The notes: generated by a model not told the origin, from the letters alone. A DNA stretch of 64,000 nucleotides from Tectiglobus sp965224045 (GCA_965224045.1 CBDCYD010000015.1:434001-498000), one strand, 5' to 3'; counted from the stretch's first letter, positions 53,272 to 63,571 are shown. Numbers and translations: made by a program.

Positions 53272-53700
53272 TTACTCCGTTACCTCGAGGCCCATCGAAC
53301 GCGCCGAGCCCGCGATGATGCGGGCGGCCTGGTCGACATCCTTGGTGTTGAGATCCGCCATCTTGGCTTCAGCGATCTCGCGGACCTGGGTCATGGAGAC
53401 CTTGCCGGCCGAGGTGCGACCCGGCTCCTGACTGCCGGCGTTGATCTTTGCAGCCTTCTTGAGGAAGAACGAGGCAGGCGGCGTCTTCATCGTGAAGGTG
53501 AACGACTTGTCGGCGAAGACGGTGATCTTGACCGGAATCGGCGTGCCCTGCTCCATGTCCTTCGTCTTGGCGTTGAACGCTTTGCAGAATTCCATGATGT
53601 TCACGCCGCGCTGGCCGAGGGCCGGCCCAATCGGCGGTGATGGGTTGGCCTGGCCGGCAGGCACCTGCAGGCTGATGTAGCCATCGATCTTCTTTGCCAT
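53272..53700 (-). CDS. rplK: 50S ribosomal protein L11
   Basis: 142 residues. MAKKIDGYISLQVPAGQANP SPPIGPALGQRGVNIMEFCK AFN is the proline-rich thiostrepton-site domain and ARIIAGSARSMGLEVTE the C-terminal end. L11 is at the GTPase centre and is needed for RelA activation. GGGGA precedes the ATG. It is normally next to nusG; here a 335 bp gap containing a repeat element lies between. Confidence 0.98.
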   Translation of the reverse strand: MAKKIDGYISLQVPAGQANPSPPIGPALGQRGVNIMEFCKAFNAKTKDMEQGTPIPVKITVFADKSFTFTMKTPPASFFLKKAAKINAGSQEPGRTSAGKVSMTQVREIAEAKMADLNTKDVDQAARIIAGSARSMGLEVTE

Positions 53701-53887
53701 TCACTGTCCCCTTCCAAGGTCGCTTCGTCACTACGGGGCAACCGGCAGGCGCCCCAAGGGTTAGCGGTCAACGGGCCGGCTCAGCCCTCCCGCGGATGGT
53801 CCCGATGGCGCCCTCGTGCCGGTGCCGCCGGGAAAACTCGTCTCTTGACCGTACGATCTGCCCGCTCCGGGCTCTGCGGTTACGGCC

Positions 53888-54038
53888 TAAAGCGCGTCGC
53901 AAAAAAATGCGCCTCGCTTTGGGTTTCATTGCCTCACGCCGCAATTCGCGCTGCGCGCGGCGGCTCCGGCTGGGCGGCCGCTCGGCCAGGTCGCGTTGCT
54001 CCCTTATGAGTCAATCCGTTTTGCTGCGACATGCCTTA
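53888..54038. repeat. TA-flanked GC-rich palindromic element, locus 2 (after nusG)
   Basis: The shortest of the four copies, 151 bp including both TA flanks, with a single ~86 bp core. The left end is TAAAGCGCGTCGCAAAAAAA and the right end TTTTGCTGCGACATGCCTTA. Its right TA plus the next base form the nusG stop codon on the minus strand, so insertion happened exactly at the gene end. The remaining ~185 bp to rplK (53701-53887) shows no gene. Confidence 0.85.
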
Positions 54039-54569
54039 GCTCTGCTTTTCGACCTGGCCGAACTCCAGTTCGACAGGTGTCGGGCGGCCAAAAATCGACA
54101 CGGCGACCTTGAGGCGCGCGCGTTCCTCATCGACCTCTTCGACGTGGCCCGAGAACGAGGCGAACGGGCCTTCCGCAACGCGGACCTGCTCGCCGATCTC
54201 GAAGGTAATCATCGGTTTCGGGCGCTCGACGCCCTCTTCGACCTGGTTGAGGATACGGGCTGCCTCCTCATCGGAAATCGGCATCGCCTTGTTGTCGGCG
54301 CCGAGAAAGCCCGTGACCTTCGGCGTGTTCTTGATCAGAAGGAAACCGGGATCGGTCATCTCCATCTTGACCAGCACGTAGCCGGGCAGAAACTTGCGCT
54401 CGGCCTGCACCTTGCGGCCGCGGCGGACCTCGACCACTTCCTCCGTCGGCACCACGATGTCCTCGAACAGGTGTTCGAGGCCTGCCTGCTTCGCGCGCTC
54501 CTTGATGGCGTCAGCCACCTTGCGCTCGAAGTTGGTATAGGCGTGCACGATGTACCAGCGCTTCGCCAT
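54036..54569 (-). CDS. nusG: Transcription termination/antitermination protein NusG
   Basis: 177 residues. The NGN domain starts MAKRWYIVHAYTNFERKVAD and contains RKFLPGYVLVKMEMTD; the KOW domain has GEQVRVAEGPFASFSGHVEE VDEERARLKVAV and ends FGRPTPVELEFGQVEKQS. It couples RNA polymerase to ribosomes and Rho. Its TAA stop is partly supplied by the terminus of the neighbouring repeat element. It lies 64 bp after secE. Confidence 0.98.
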   Translation of the reverse strand: MAKRWYIVHAYTNFERKVADAIKERAKQAGLEHLFEDIVVPTEEVVEVRRGRKVQAERKFLPGYVLVKMEMTDPGFLLIKNTPKVTGFLGADNKAMPISDEEAARILNQVEEGVERPKPMITFEIGEQVRVAEGPFASFSGHVEEVDEERARLKVAVSIFGRPTPVELEFGQVEKQS

Positions 54570-54633
54570 GCGTTCCTATTTCGTCCCGTTCGCTTGAGGT
54601 TGGCCGATCACTACGCCCCGACGCCCGCCGCCC

Positions 54634-54831
54634 TTAGCGGCCAATCGTGAGGATGAGCGAGACCAGATATCCAAGTATTTGATCCGCCAGCATAAAAAAC
54701 AATGCCGATAGTGTGACCATGACCAAAACGGCAATTGTCGTGACCCAAGTCTCCTTGCGCGTCGGCCAAGTCACCTTGGAGGTTTCCTGACGCACCTCCT
54801 GCGCAAATTGAAACGGATTGTACTTCGCCAT
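54634..54831 (-). CDS. secE: Preprotein translocase subunit SecE
   Basis: 65 residues from ATG 54831 (MAKYNPFQFAQEVRQETSKV); the frame could start 15 codons earlier without family similarity. It is the short one-helix form: the amphipathic VRQETSKVTWPTRKETWVTT followed by one membrane helix (IAVLVMVTLSALFFMLADQI). Partner of SecY. It lies between tRNA-Trp and nusG, the common order. Confidence 0.97.
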   Translation of the reverse strand: MAKYNPFQFAQEVRQETSKVTWPTRKETWVTTIAVLVMVTLSALFFMLADQILGYLVSLILTIGR

Positions 54832-54937
54832 CGCCGCCCATCTTCCTATGCCGCCGGGCCCTCGCACGACAGCCACTCCGTGAACCCTACGCCGCTTGCC
54901 TTCAAGGTCATGCCTTCAGGTCACGCCTTCAAGGTCA

Positions 54938-55013
54938 TGGCAGGGGCAGCAGGATTTGAACCCGCGACCTACGGTTTTGGAGACCGTCGCTCTACCAACT
55001 GAGCTATACCCCT
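54938..55013 (-). tRNA. tRNA-Trp (anticodon CCA)
   Basis: A 76-base cloverleaf with encoded CCA. The acceptor pairs AGGGGTA with TGCCCCT; the anticodon loop CTCCAAA gives CCA. The T-arm is GCGGGTTCAAATCCTGC. It stands upstream of secE as in many bacteria. Just downstream (54898-54941) the phrase CCTTCAAGGTCATG is repeated imperfectly two to three times. Confidence 0.97.
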
Positions 55014-55087
55014 AACGAACGCAGCCGCATGTGCCCGAAGCTCAACCAAAGCGAGAGTTCCGTGCCATACGGCGAGTTGTACGATCA

Positions 55088-55585
55088 TCAATGATAAGGA
55101 GCAGAAAGCCGTGCCTGACCCCGCTTTCTCAGCGAACACGTCAAGAGTGAACTGCCCTCATGGCCCAAAAAGCTCATTGAAGCACTCCTCTTAGCCCATA
55201 AGATAGGCGTGGACAACTTTTTTCTTGACTTTTCGAAAGTTTGTCCCGGGCAAATAGGAAATCTGTTGAATTTGAGCAACTTATCGAGGCGGTGTTCTTG
55301 CATATCCGGACCTGTTGGCGCGCGGCCCTGGCACGGTGCTTTGGCGTCGATCAGATGGACCACGCCGGCCGGATTGGTGATCCAAAACCCGTCAAATCGC
55401 GGCGTAAGAGGCTCTACCTGGTCACACCGTGGCGCACGGGCCGCGCCGAGGACGGCATTTGCCGCGGCCGGATCGGAGGTTTTGACCTGCAACTTGACCT
55501 CGGCCGCACTGTGCCCGGCACTGCGTTTGACGGACAGGCGGATCGCTCCGATATTGAACACCGCAGTGTCAGAGCCGCTCTTCAT
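55088..55585 (-). pseudogene. Unrecognised protein remnant
   Basis: The frame from 55585 reads like a real protein for about its first 110 residues (NIGAIRLSVKRSAGHSAAEV, RFDGFWITNPAGVVHLIDAK), then becomes composition-poor. In-frame codons upstream of the ATG also look coding (TIGFYGETLAIAV) until a stop 18-19 codons back, and no ribosome site precedes the ATG. This suggests a gene broken at both ends. It lies between tRNA-Trp and repeat locus 3. Family unknown. Confidence 0.35.
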
Positions 55586-55686
55586 GACCGCGATCGCAAG
55601 CGTCTCGCCATAAAACCCAATCGTTGCTTCATAGATGCATCATAAACGTGTGCGGGCACCGTGACGGCGATGTTCGGGCCGCCGTC

Positions 55687-56077
55687 TAAAGCGCGTCGCT
55701 TTGGGTTTCATTGCCTCGCGCCGCTATTCGCGCTTCGCGCGGCGGCTCCGGCGGGGCGGGCCGTTCGGCCGGGTCGCGTTGCTCCCTGCGGGTTTCTTTG
55801 CCTCACGCCGCTATGCGCGCTGCGCGCGGCGGCTCCGGCGGGGCGGCCTTTCGGCCGGGTCGCGTTGCTCCCTGCGGGTTGTTTGCCTCGCGCCGCTATG
55901 CGCGCTGCGCGCGGCGGCTCCGGCGGGGCGGCCTTTCGGTCGGGTCGCGTTGCTCCCTTCGGGTTGTTTGCCTCACGCCGCTATGCGCGCTTCGCGCGGC
56001 GGCTCCGGCGGGGCGGCCTTTCGGCCGGGTCGCGTTGCTCCCGTATGAGTCAATCCGTTTTGCTGCGACAAGCCTTA
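55687..56077. repeat. TA-flanked GC-rich palindromic element, locus 3 (four cores)
   Basis: The longest copy: four tandem cores with period 85-87 bp (starting near 55703, 55790, 55876 and 55961), between a left end TAAAGCGCGTCGC and a right end TTTTGCTGCGACAAGCCTTA. About 19 bases of the left arm (the A-run and CTCGCT part) are missing compared with the other copies. Open frames translating as repeats of RAAAPAGRPFGRVALLP are by-products. Confidence 0.85.
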
Positions 56078-56145
56078 GGAGATTGGCTGCCGCGTCATCC
56101 ATGCAACGGATTCTTGGCGACATCCGGAACACCGGATGTCGCTGT

Positions 56146-57660
<1,515 letters not shown>

Positions 57661-57841
57661 GGGTGGCTCCTTCGCAAGGTGGCGGATTGCATTCACCAGG
57701 ACGCTCCGCTCGGCCATGGCAGCGCTCGCAACGTCCGGTCCCTGGGGCCCGTCTAAGCCCTGCCACACGGCATTTCAAGAGGCAACAACGCGCGCCGGCA
57801 AGCGACTGCAATGCCAAGGCAAACAGTGCGGGACGGCAGGC

Positions 57842-58315
57842 TCAATAGGGCGTGCCGTCCTTACGCGTGAAGCGCAGTGCGCCATTGTCATCGAGTTCGG
57901 CCTTCAGATCGACGTCCGGGTAGGTGACGCTATCGCCGGCGCTGCGGTCGCCGATCACCAGGAACGTCGCATCGGAAGCCGAGCGATTGACGAAACAATG
58001 GGCATCACCGGTGCCGGCGGGAAAGCCGATGCAGGCGCCGGCCGTAACCGTCTGGTCACCGGCGTTGGTGGTGAGAACCAGTTCGCCCTCCATCATGTAG
58101 ACGAACTCGTCCTGGGCGGAATGGGCATGGCGCCAGGACGACTGCCCGCCGGGTGGCAGGCGCACCAGGTTGACGCCGAAGTTCGTCAAGCCGGCCGGCG
58201 CCGTCAGGCGGCGTACGAAACGCTTGTCGGTGATGTACTTCAGTTCGTCCGGATAGCTGCTGCCCGTCGTCTCCGGCACCGACGACATTTCGAATACGTT
58301 CGTGCCACTGCTCAT
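57842..58315 (-). CDS. Cupin-domain protein
   Basis: 157 residues with a single cupin barrel. Metal ligands are visible in WRHAHSAQDEFVYMMEGEL (H63, H65, E70) and in GDAHCFVN (H106). Such proteins range from dioxygenases and isomerases to sugar- or auxin-binding proteins, and the substrate is not predictable. ATG 58315 (MSSGTNVFEMSSVPETT) is chosen over a frame opening at 58375 because family similarity begins there. It lies between tuf copy 2 and tRNA-Gly, an unusual place. Confidence 0.82.
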   Translation of the reverse strand: MSSGTNVFEMSSVPETTGSSYPDELKYITDKRFVRRLTAPAGLTNFGVNLVRLPPGGQSSWRHAHSAQDEFVYMMEGELVLTTNAGDQTVTAGACIGFPAGTGDAHCFVNRSASDATFLVIGDRSAGDSVTYPDVDLKAELDDNGALRFTRKDGTPY

Positions 58316-58453
58316 GTGCCCATTGACCTCCGTCTGCCTGCATGCACTCGGGATCACGCATGGTCCTGCGGGCACATACTAGGGCAACCTGCTTTCATTC
58401 GAAATCGGTCCGATTGCGAATGAATGCAGAAAGTTGCTCGATTCTATAGAGGC

Positions 58454-58514
58454 GATCATCTTTGTCCCTGAAGTTGGAGCCGCGACAGCGGTTCCAACTT
58501 CAGGCACGATGATC
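58454..58514. repeat. Long intergenic hairpin
   Basis: A 16-base stem with one mismatch (58468-58483 with 58488-58503, CTGAAGTTGGA...TCCAACTTCAG) around a four-base loop, plus outer pairing GATCATC / GATGATC at 58454-58460 / 58508-58514. No T-run follows on either strand. It lies upstream of the cupin gene in the 388 bp before repeat locus 4; no gene was found in that stretch. Confidence 0.7.
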
Positions 58515-58702
58515 TAGTGCGCGGCGGCACGGGCGTCAGCCCGGCAAACCGTCATCCAATGCTCTACAAGACAATCCTCGGCCTTTCGGGCCATCAACGC
58601 TGATTGTCCAACTCGTTCGATGAGTCCGCCGGACTTCAATGCATTCGTGCGGGCGGACAATCGGCAGACCAATGCTAGCGCCGGATGCAATTGATGGTGG
58701 CT

Positions 58703-58972
58703 TAAAGCGCGTCGCAAGAAATGCGCCTCGCTTTGGGTTTCATTGCCTCACGCCGCTATGCGCGCTTCGCGCGGCGGCTCCGGCGGGGCGGCTTTTCGGC
58801 CGGGTCGCGTTGCTCCCTTTTGGGTCAATCCGTTTTCTCACTTTAGGTTTCATTGCCTCACGCCGCTATGCGCGCTTCGCGCGGCGGCTCCGGCGGGGCG
58901 GCCTTTCGGCCGGGTCGCGTTGCTCCCTTTTGGGTCAATCCGTTTTGCTGCGACATGCCATAGGTTCCTGCC
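58703..58972. repeat. TA-flanked GC-rich palindromic element, locus 4 (fused pair)
   Basis: Left end TAAAGCGCGTCGCAAG, right end TTTTGCTGCGACATGCCATA, two cores. Unlike other copies, the cores are joined by a truncated right end (GTCAATCCGTTTT) run into a truncated left end (CTCACTTTAGGTTTCATTG), at about 58825-58855. This looks like two elements fused by deletion or recombination. It lies between the cupin gene and tRNA-Gly. Confidence 0.85.
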
Positions 58973-59152
58973 TTCGCAGGAATGACGTTCGAGGTGCGGT
59001 GTGAGGTGACTTTGCCGGATGCGGTTCGCCAGACATACGGCCGTTGCGTGTGGGACGCTGCTGCGCAGTGAACGCTCAACACGCCTGCAAACGGCACGCC
59101 ATCATGCTGCGGCAATGTCGGCGTAACGCGGCGTTCAGGGCTTGAAGGGCAG

Positions 59153-59228
59153 TGGAGCGGGTGATGGGAATCGAACCCACGTCTTCAGCTTGGAAGGCTG
59201 CGGCTCTACCATTGAGCTACACCCGCAT
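59153..59228 (-). tRNA. tRNA-Gly (anticodon TCC)
   Basis: A 76-base cloverleaf with encoded CCA. Acceptor GCGGGTG pairs with CACCCGC; the anticodon loop CTTCCAA gives TCC. It lies 25 bases after tRNA-Tyr and is probably co-transcribed with it. Confidence 0.97.
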
Positions 59229-59253
59229 CCGGCCGTTCACGTCGCGATGGTTG

Positions 59254-59336
59254 GTGGAGGGAGTTGGATTCGAACCAACGTAGGCATAGCCAACGGGTTT
59301 ACAGCCCGTCCCCTTTAGCCACTCGGGCATCCCTCC
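59254..59336 (-). tRNA. tRNA-Tyr (anticodon GTA)
   Basis: A type II tRNA with a long variable arm and encoded CCA. Acceptor GGAGGGA pairs with TCCCTCC; the anticodon loop CTGTAAA gives GTA. It is the first of the Tyr-Gly pair, about 150 bases after a strong promoter candidate. Confidence 0.96.
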
Positions 59337-59483
59337 GGTCCATCGCCACGCCTCTTGCGAGGCATCCACGGCAACACTGTCACGGCCGGTGCAATCACGC
59401 GAAATGCGCAGATTGCGGGCGCCAAATCGGCACGCCCGGTGCGACGACAATGCCCCGCTGTCGCCAGCGGGGCCGGAGCCGTG

Positions 59484-59512
59484 TATATCTCGCCTCGACC
59501 CGAAAATGTCAA
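59484..59512 (-). promoter_or_regulatory. Sigma-70-type promoter candidate for tRNA-Tyr/Gly
   Basis: On the minus strand a consensus TTGACA (59512-59507) is followed after 17 bases by GATATA (59489-59484). It points toward tRNA-Tyr. The distance of about 150 bases to the tRNA would give a long 5' leader, so a second, nearer start is possible. Confidence 0.6.
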
Positions 59513-59597
59513 TGGTTAACAGACGGCAATCAGATCATGGTTAGGGCCCGGTCGGGCCCCGGTTAGGCCGGATCTCAGGTGCCCGCAGAGAGGCTTA

Positions 59598-60446
59598 ATG
59601 AGCAAGACCCGCGGGCGCGGTGAGCGCTCGGAAGGACGTCGTCGCGCGCGCCCCGGCCCGGGAGGCGCGCGCGCCCGGCGGACGCCGGAGCCGGCGCGAC
59701 AGGACGATGATACCGTCGAGATATTCGGCATCCACGCCGTCGCGGCCGCGCTTGCCAATCCGGCACGGGACGTTCGCGACATCTGGCTGACGCAGAACGC
59801 GGAAAACCGGCTGGTTTCGGCGCTCGCAGGGCGCGGCGTGGCACCGCAACGCGTGTTGCCGAAGGCGCTCGACCGGAGGCTCGGGGCGGAGACCGTGCAC
59901 CAGGGCGCGCTGCTCGGCTGCAGTGCACTCGCCGTTGCCGAGCTGGACGCGCTTGCCGAAGCAGCCGTGCACAACAAGCGCCCTCTGGTCTTTCTGGATC
60001 AGGTGACCGACCCGCACAACGTCGGGGCGGTGCTGCGTTCGTGCGCCGTGTTCGGCGCTGCCGGCCTCGTCATGACCCGCCGCCACAGCCCGCCGCTTGC
60101 CGGCGCAACCGCGAAAGCTGCCTCCGGCGCGCTCGAGCTGGTGCCGGTCGCACTCGTGCAGAACCTGGTGCAGGCGATTGCGGCGCTGACGGCGCAACGG
60201 TTCCGCGTGATCGGCCTGGACGGCGCCGGCGAGGCGGCATTCGAAGCAGCGCTGGACGGCGGGCCGACGGCGATCGTTCTCGGCGCCGAAGGCAAGGGAC
60301 TGCGCCAGTCGACGGCGGCGGCTTGTTCACTCACCGCAAGGCTCGCGACGGACGGTGCCATCGCGAGCCTCAATGTCTCGAATGCTGCTGCGATCGCGCT
60401 TTACACCCACGTGCTGATGCGCAACGGCGGTCTTGCCGGCCGGTGA
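59598..60446 (+). CDS. rlmB: 23S rRNA 2'-O-ribose methyltransferase RlmB (SpoU/TrmH family)
   Basis: 282 residues. After an Arg/Gly-rich tail (1-38) comes the substrate-binding domain (EIFGIHAVAAALANPARDV) and the SPOUT knot with motif 1 DPHNVGAVLRSCAVFGA, motif 2 AIVLGAEGKGLRQ and motif 3 IASLNVSNAAAIALY. RlmB methylates G2251 of E. coli 23S rRNA. GAGAGG precedes the ATG. It is divergent from the tRNA-Tyr/Gly unit, a common arrangement in related bacteria. Confidence 0.93.
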   Translation: MSKTRGRGERSEGRRRARPGPGGARARRTPEPARQDDDTVEIFGIHAVAAALANPARDVRDIWLTQNAENRLVSALAGRGVAPQRVLPKALDRRLGAETVHQGALLGCSALAVAELDALAEAAVHNKRPLVFLDQVTDPHNVGAVLRSCAVFGAAGLVMTRRHSPPLAGATAKAASGALELVPVALVQNLVQAIAALTAQRFRVIGLDGAGEAAFEAALDGGPTAIVLGAEGKGLRQSTAAACSLTARLATDGAIASLNVSNAAAIALYTHVLMRNGGLAGR

Positions 60447-60473
60447 CGTCTCGGTCGACGGCTGCGGCGGCGA

Positions 60474-60791
60474 TCACCAATGCCAGCGGTGGTGGCGGCC
60501 ATGGTTGCGGCGATGCCAGGCGCGGTGGCGCCAGGTCCGCTTGTAATAGCCCCAGGCCGGGTAATAGCGCGGTGCGCGAATGCCGCGGCGGCGGCGGACC
60601 TTGTGGGCCGGGCGCCAGTAGTGCGACTTGTAATAGGGATAATAGCCGCGCGGTTCATAGCGATAGGCATAGGGGTCGGCGCCGGAAGGGTGGTGGGAGC
60701 GGTGCCAGCCGAAGGCCGAAGCCGACTGGGGCGCGGCGATTGCCAGGGTGGTCAATGCCACGACGGCGCCGAAGACCTTGATGAGACGCAT
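60474..60791 (-). CDS. Small secreted Tyr/His/Arg-rich protein
   Basis: 105 residues from ATG 60791, which has GGAGAG upstream; a GTG two codons earlier is too close to that site. Residues 1-27 are a signal peptide (VFGAVVALTTLAIAAPQSASA). The mature part is dominated by Tyr, His, Trp and Arg (RYEPRGYYPYYKSHYWRPAH, RHRAWHRRNHGRHHRW). Such proteins are frequent in Hyphomicrobiales; role unknown, metal binding possible. Confidence 0.7.
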   Translation of the reverse strand: MRLIKVFGAVVALTTLAIAAPQSASAFGWHRSHHPSGADPYAYRYEPRGYYPYYKSHYWRPAHKVRRRRGIRAPRYYPAWGYYKRTWRHRAWHRRNHGRHHRWHW

Positions 60792-61339
60792 ACTCACTCT
60801 CCACGTTGCGCTTTCAGCCGCATAAACGCCGACATTAATGCAATAGGGATAAGGAAGTCCTAATCATTTGTCGCCGTCATTGCGCAGGGCGGCAGGATGG
60901 GGCGGGTAGATCGGGCGGCGTGATCCGGCCGCGCGATCGGTACGTTCCGGCGGCAGGGATGCATGCTGCGGCGCGCTGCCGGCCCGGGTCGGCTCTGCGG
61001 GTCGCGTGCCCGACAAAGGCCGGCCGGTCGCGCGCCACGATCGTTCCCGCTCGGCATTGCTCGCGGTGCGCGGTTTCGCTTGCGCCGAAGTGATGCCTTT
61101 GCACTGGCAAGATGCGGGGCGGGGCGCTATATAGCGGCGATGTTCATGGCGGTTGGGAAGCCATACCTGCGTCTCTCGCCGACGCATATGTTGACCGTCT
61201 CCGAGGCACGCAGGTTAAGGAAGCGCTGATGTCTAACCGCCAGGCTGGAACTGGACCAGGAGGCACAATCCGTAGCGTGCAAATATGCACCTCACAGAGA
61301 ACCTGCAGGTTTGGCTAAGATGCCGGTTCTCAAAGGAAA
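60792..61339. other. Intergenic stretch with no supported gene
   Basis: About 550 bp before tRNA-Thr. Several frames cross it, but they are Arg/Pro-rich and lack ribosome sites or domains. TTGACC near 61191 followed by GTTAAGG 18 bases later might be a weak promoter for tRNA-Thr. Confidence 0.4.
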
Positions 61340-61415
61340 GCCGCAATAGCACAGTTGGTAGTGCACCTGATTTGTAATCAGGGGGTCGGGGGTTCGAGTC
61401 CCTCTTGCGGCACCA
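61340..61415 (+). tRNA. tRNA-Thr (anticodon TGT)
   Basis: A 76-base cloverleaf with encoded CCA. Acceptor GCCGCAA pairs with TTGCGGC; the anticodon loop TTTGTAA gives TGT. No core gene is recognised to its right within the window, so its 3' end is a candidate integration site. The 295 bp after it holds no supported gene. Confidence 0.97.
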
Positions 61416-61710
61416 ATGATTTCAAGGACTTAGCCGGTTTTCCACAGGAACAAAAGTGAACGTCCGACTTTTTGAGAAGTCGGATTTCCGAGTTTTGCCG
61501 GTTATCCACCGGTCGGACCGGGCCGCGCAGCCGCCAACGAGCGGCGTTCAATACGCCGGCCCCTTGCTCGTCATTTTGGTCCAGCAGCGGACGTTCGCAT
61601 GGCGACGCGAATGACCCACAAGAGACACTCTGGTTACATGCGCAATTTTGATGTTGCATCTGTAACGGTACGCTCCAGTCCACCTTACAATCGCTGCCCG
61701 CCATGGGAGC

Positions 61711-62961
61711 TTACTTCATCTTCGAACCGCCGTCCTCACACATCGAAGACATTAACAGATAGTTCACGGAGTGCCACGGATACAACCGTTTAAACTCTCT
61801 GATCTCTCGATGGAACTCGGGGTCCAAAATCCATCCTTCCTTAGTCTTGTGGCGGCACACGATCTCCTGAAGTTTTTCGTTCGGTGATTTGGTTTCGGGC
61901 GGCGCATAACCGATGCTTGTGAACGCCCCACCCAGGTAGGCGAAGAAAGCGAGAAGCACGAATGCGCAAACGATCATGATAGAGCTGACCGTCGAATGGA
62001 TCCAGCGCTCCAGAACAAACCATCCCAACCCGCCGCGATGCGGCGCTTGAGAGAGTGCGTGACTATCGGTTTCGCCGGCCCATGCAGTCAAAACCGAAGT
62101 CAATTCTTTTTGGACGTCGCAGGCCGCATCAACGCTTTTGATCTCCGCACGCCCGTGATCCGGGAACCGGACTGCGAGGACCGAGTCCGAGATTGAGACC
62201 TGGTCCGCGATCCACTCATGGAGTTCGGGCGCCACATCCTTTAACAGGGCAGGCGACGCCGGTTTTCCTTTCGGATCAATCGTAAGGATGATACACTTCT
62301 CACGCACGCCATCGTGCAAAATCTGCGAAAGTTCCCACCGGACGTTCGGAGTGGAACCGACCCGTAGAAACACGATCCGCGACATCGCGATAAGATCGGA
62401 CGCAACGTTCTGCCATACTTCATCGCGCGCATAGATCCTGTTGCTGCCAGCTGCGGGCAGTTTTTCTCCGGGCCTGCCAATCGAAACGAAGATGTAACTG
62501 TCAGACAATGTCTTGCCGACGAGTGACTCTACTGACCATAGGATGTTCGGGTTCTGACTTGCGCTTATCAATCCCCAGATGCCCCCCCTAGGCGGTTCGG
62601 ACAACATTTCGTTGTCCGTCGAAAAGGGTCTGAGGAAAAAGCTGATTGGCTTTTCAGAGGAGATCACGGACGTAAAATGCGCGGCGGAGTAGACGCGCTG
62701 AGCAACTGTTTTGATGTACGAAAATACCGCCATCCCAACCACTGCACAACCGAGGTGCATGAAAAAGACTTGGTGCGAGTCCGGCTGTAGAGGTCTGATG
62801 ATCGCCTCGATCAACACGACACCGGCCATGACAGTCCCAACACCCGCAAGCACGGCAAGCAAATAAATCAGCAAACCGACCCACTTGAAGCTTGCAGGAA
62901 GTTGCCCAAGCTTGAGGTTGTACGCGTCGAGCAATTGGCTGACTGAAACGATCCTTGACAT
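61711..62961 (-). CDS. Membrane protein with TIR-like cytoplasmic domain (unassigned family)
   Basis: 416 residues. Two N-terminal helices (about 27-50 VGLLIYLLAVLAGVGTVMAG and 67-86) lead into a soluble domain with ISFFLRPFSTDN, YIFVSIGRPGEKLPAAGSNR, the strand IVFLRVGSTPNVRWELSQIL and CIILTIDP. A further helix lies at about 332-352 (SSIMIVCAFVLLAFFAYLGG), then a soluble tail. The order strand-helix with Trp-Glu-Leu resembles the region of TIR domains that holds the catalytic glutamate, but homology is not established. Composition and lack of conserved neighbours suggest accessory DNA. Function unknown. Confidence 0.7.
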   Translation of the reverse strand: MSRIVSVSQLLDAYNLKLGQLPASFKWVGLLIYLLAVLAGVGTVMAGVVLIEAIIRPLQPDSHQVFFMHLGCAVVGMAVFSYIKTVAQRVYSAAHFTSVISSEKPISFFLRPFSTDNEMLSEPPRGGIWGLISASQNPNILWSVESLVGKTLSDSYIFVSIGRPGEKLPAAGSNRIYARDEVWQNVASDLIAMSRIVFLRVGSTPNVRWELSQILHDGVREKCIILTIDPKGKPASPALLKDVAPELHEWIADQVSISDSVLAVRFPDHGRAEIKSVDAACDVQKELTSVLTAWAGETDSHALSQAPHRGGLGWFVLERWIHSTVSSIMIVCAFVLLAFFAYLGGAFTSIGYAPPETKSPNEKLQEIVCRHKTKEGWILDPEFHREIREFKRLYPWHSVNYLLMSSMCEDGGSKMK

Positions 62962-63086
62962 TCTTCTTCTAGTAGTTCTTGGAGATGACAGCGGCCAATA
63001 TCGCAGTTTGAGACGCTGAGCGGTCCCGCTTCATCTCTGCGCGGCACTGCCACGTCTCTCGTGCTGTTTCAGCCACTCCGCGAACA

Positions 63087-63413
63087 TCATAAACATTCTG
63101 GATCTCCATGTCGGAGTGGATGACACATGTACCACAACTCGGGCAGGCTGGTCAGCTCCTCGGCAGGAACTTCGAAACCACACGCTAGCTGGCACGTGCG
63201 TAGCTCACGGGTAATTCCAAACACGCCGATTGGTACATCGCGCCGCATGTCAAGGACCGTCTGAACACTTCTGCCGACCGCCTTGGCAACGTAATCGCGA
63301 CACGCAGGGCTGACGGTTAGTCGATCAGCGATGCCGGCTTCGATGATGGAGTTGGAGTTAACAACCTCGACATCTTTGGCGGCAGTGTGAAGCGTGCCAT
63401 TGAACTGAGGTCG
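63087..63413 (-). pseudogene. Unrecognised gene fragment without a start codon
   Basis: A 108-codon open frame between stops with protein-like content: VEVVNSNSIIEAGIADRLTV, RDYVAKAVGRSVQTVLDM, IGVFGITRELRTCQLACGFE, ELTSLPELWYMCHPLRHG. No ATG, GTG or TTG occurs before the middle of the frame, so it is probably the 3' part of a gene whose start was lost. Five cysteines are present. Family not recognised. The 125 bp between it and the gene at 61711-62961 shows nothing. Confidence 0.4.
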
Positions 63414-63571
63414 TCAGAAGTGGATAGCGCAAAGAAGCCATTTCATTGACCAGGTTATCAATTCCAGCAAAGGTGACGAAAGCCGCTTTTGGCCCTTCAC
63501 GACATCACGTTTCAGGACGGCGCCCGCTGCGGTCCTAATCCGGACGCGGGAATGCCATTGTCCGCAACCGA

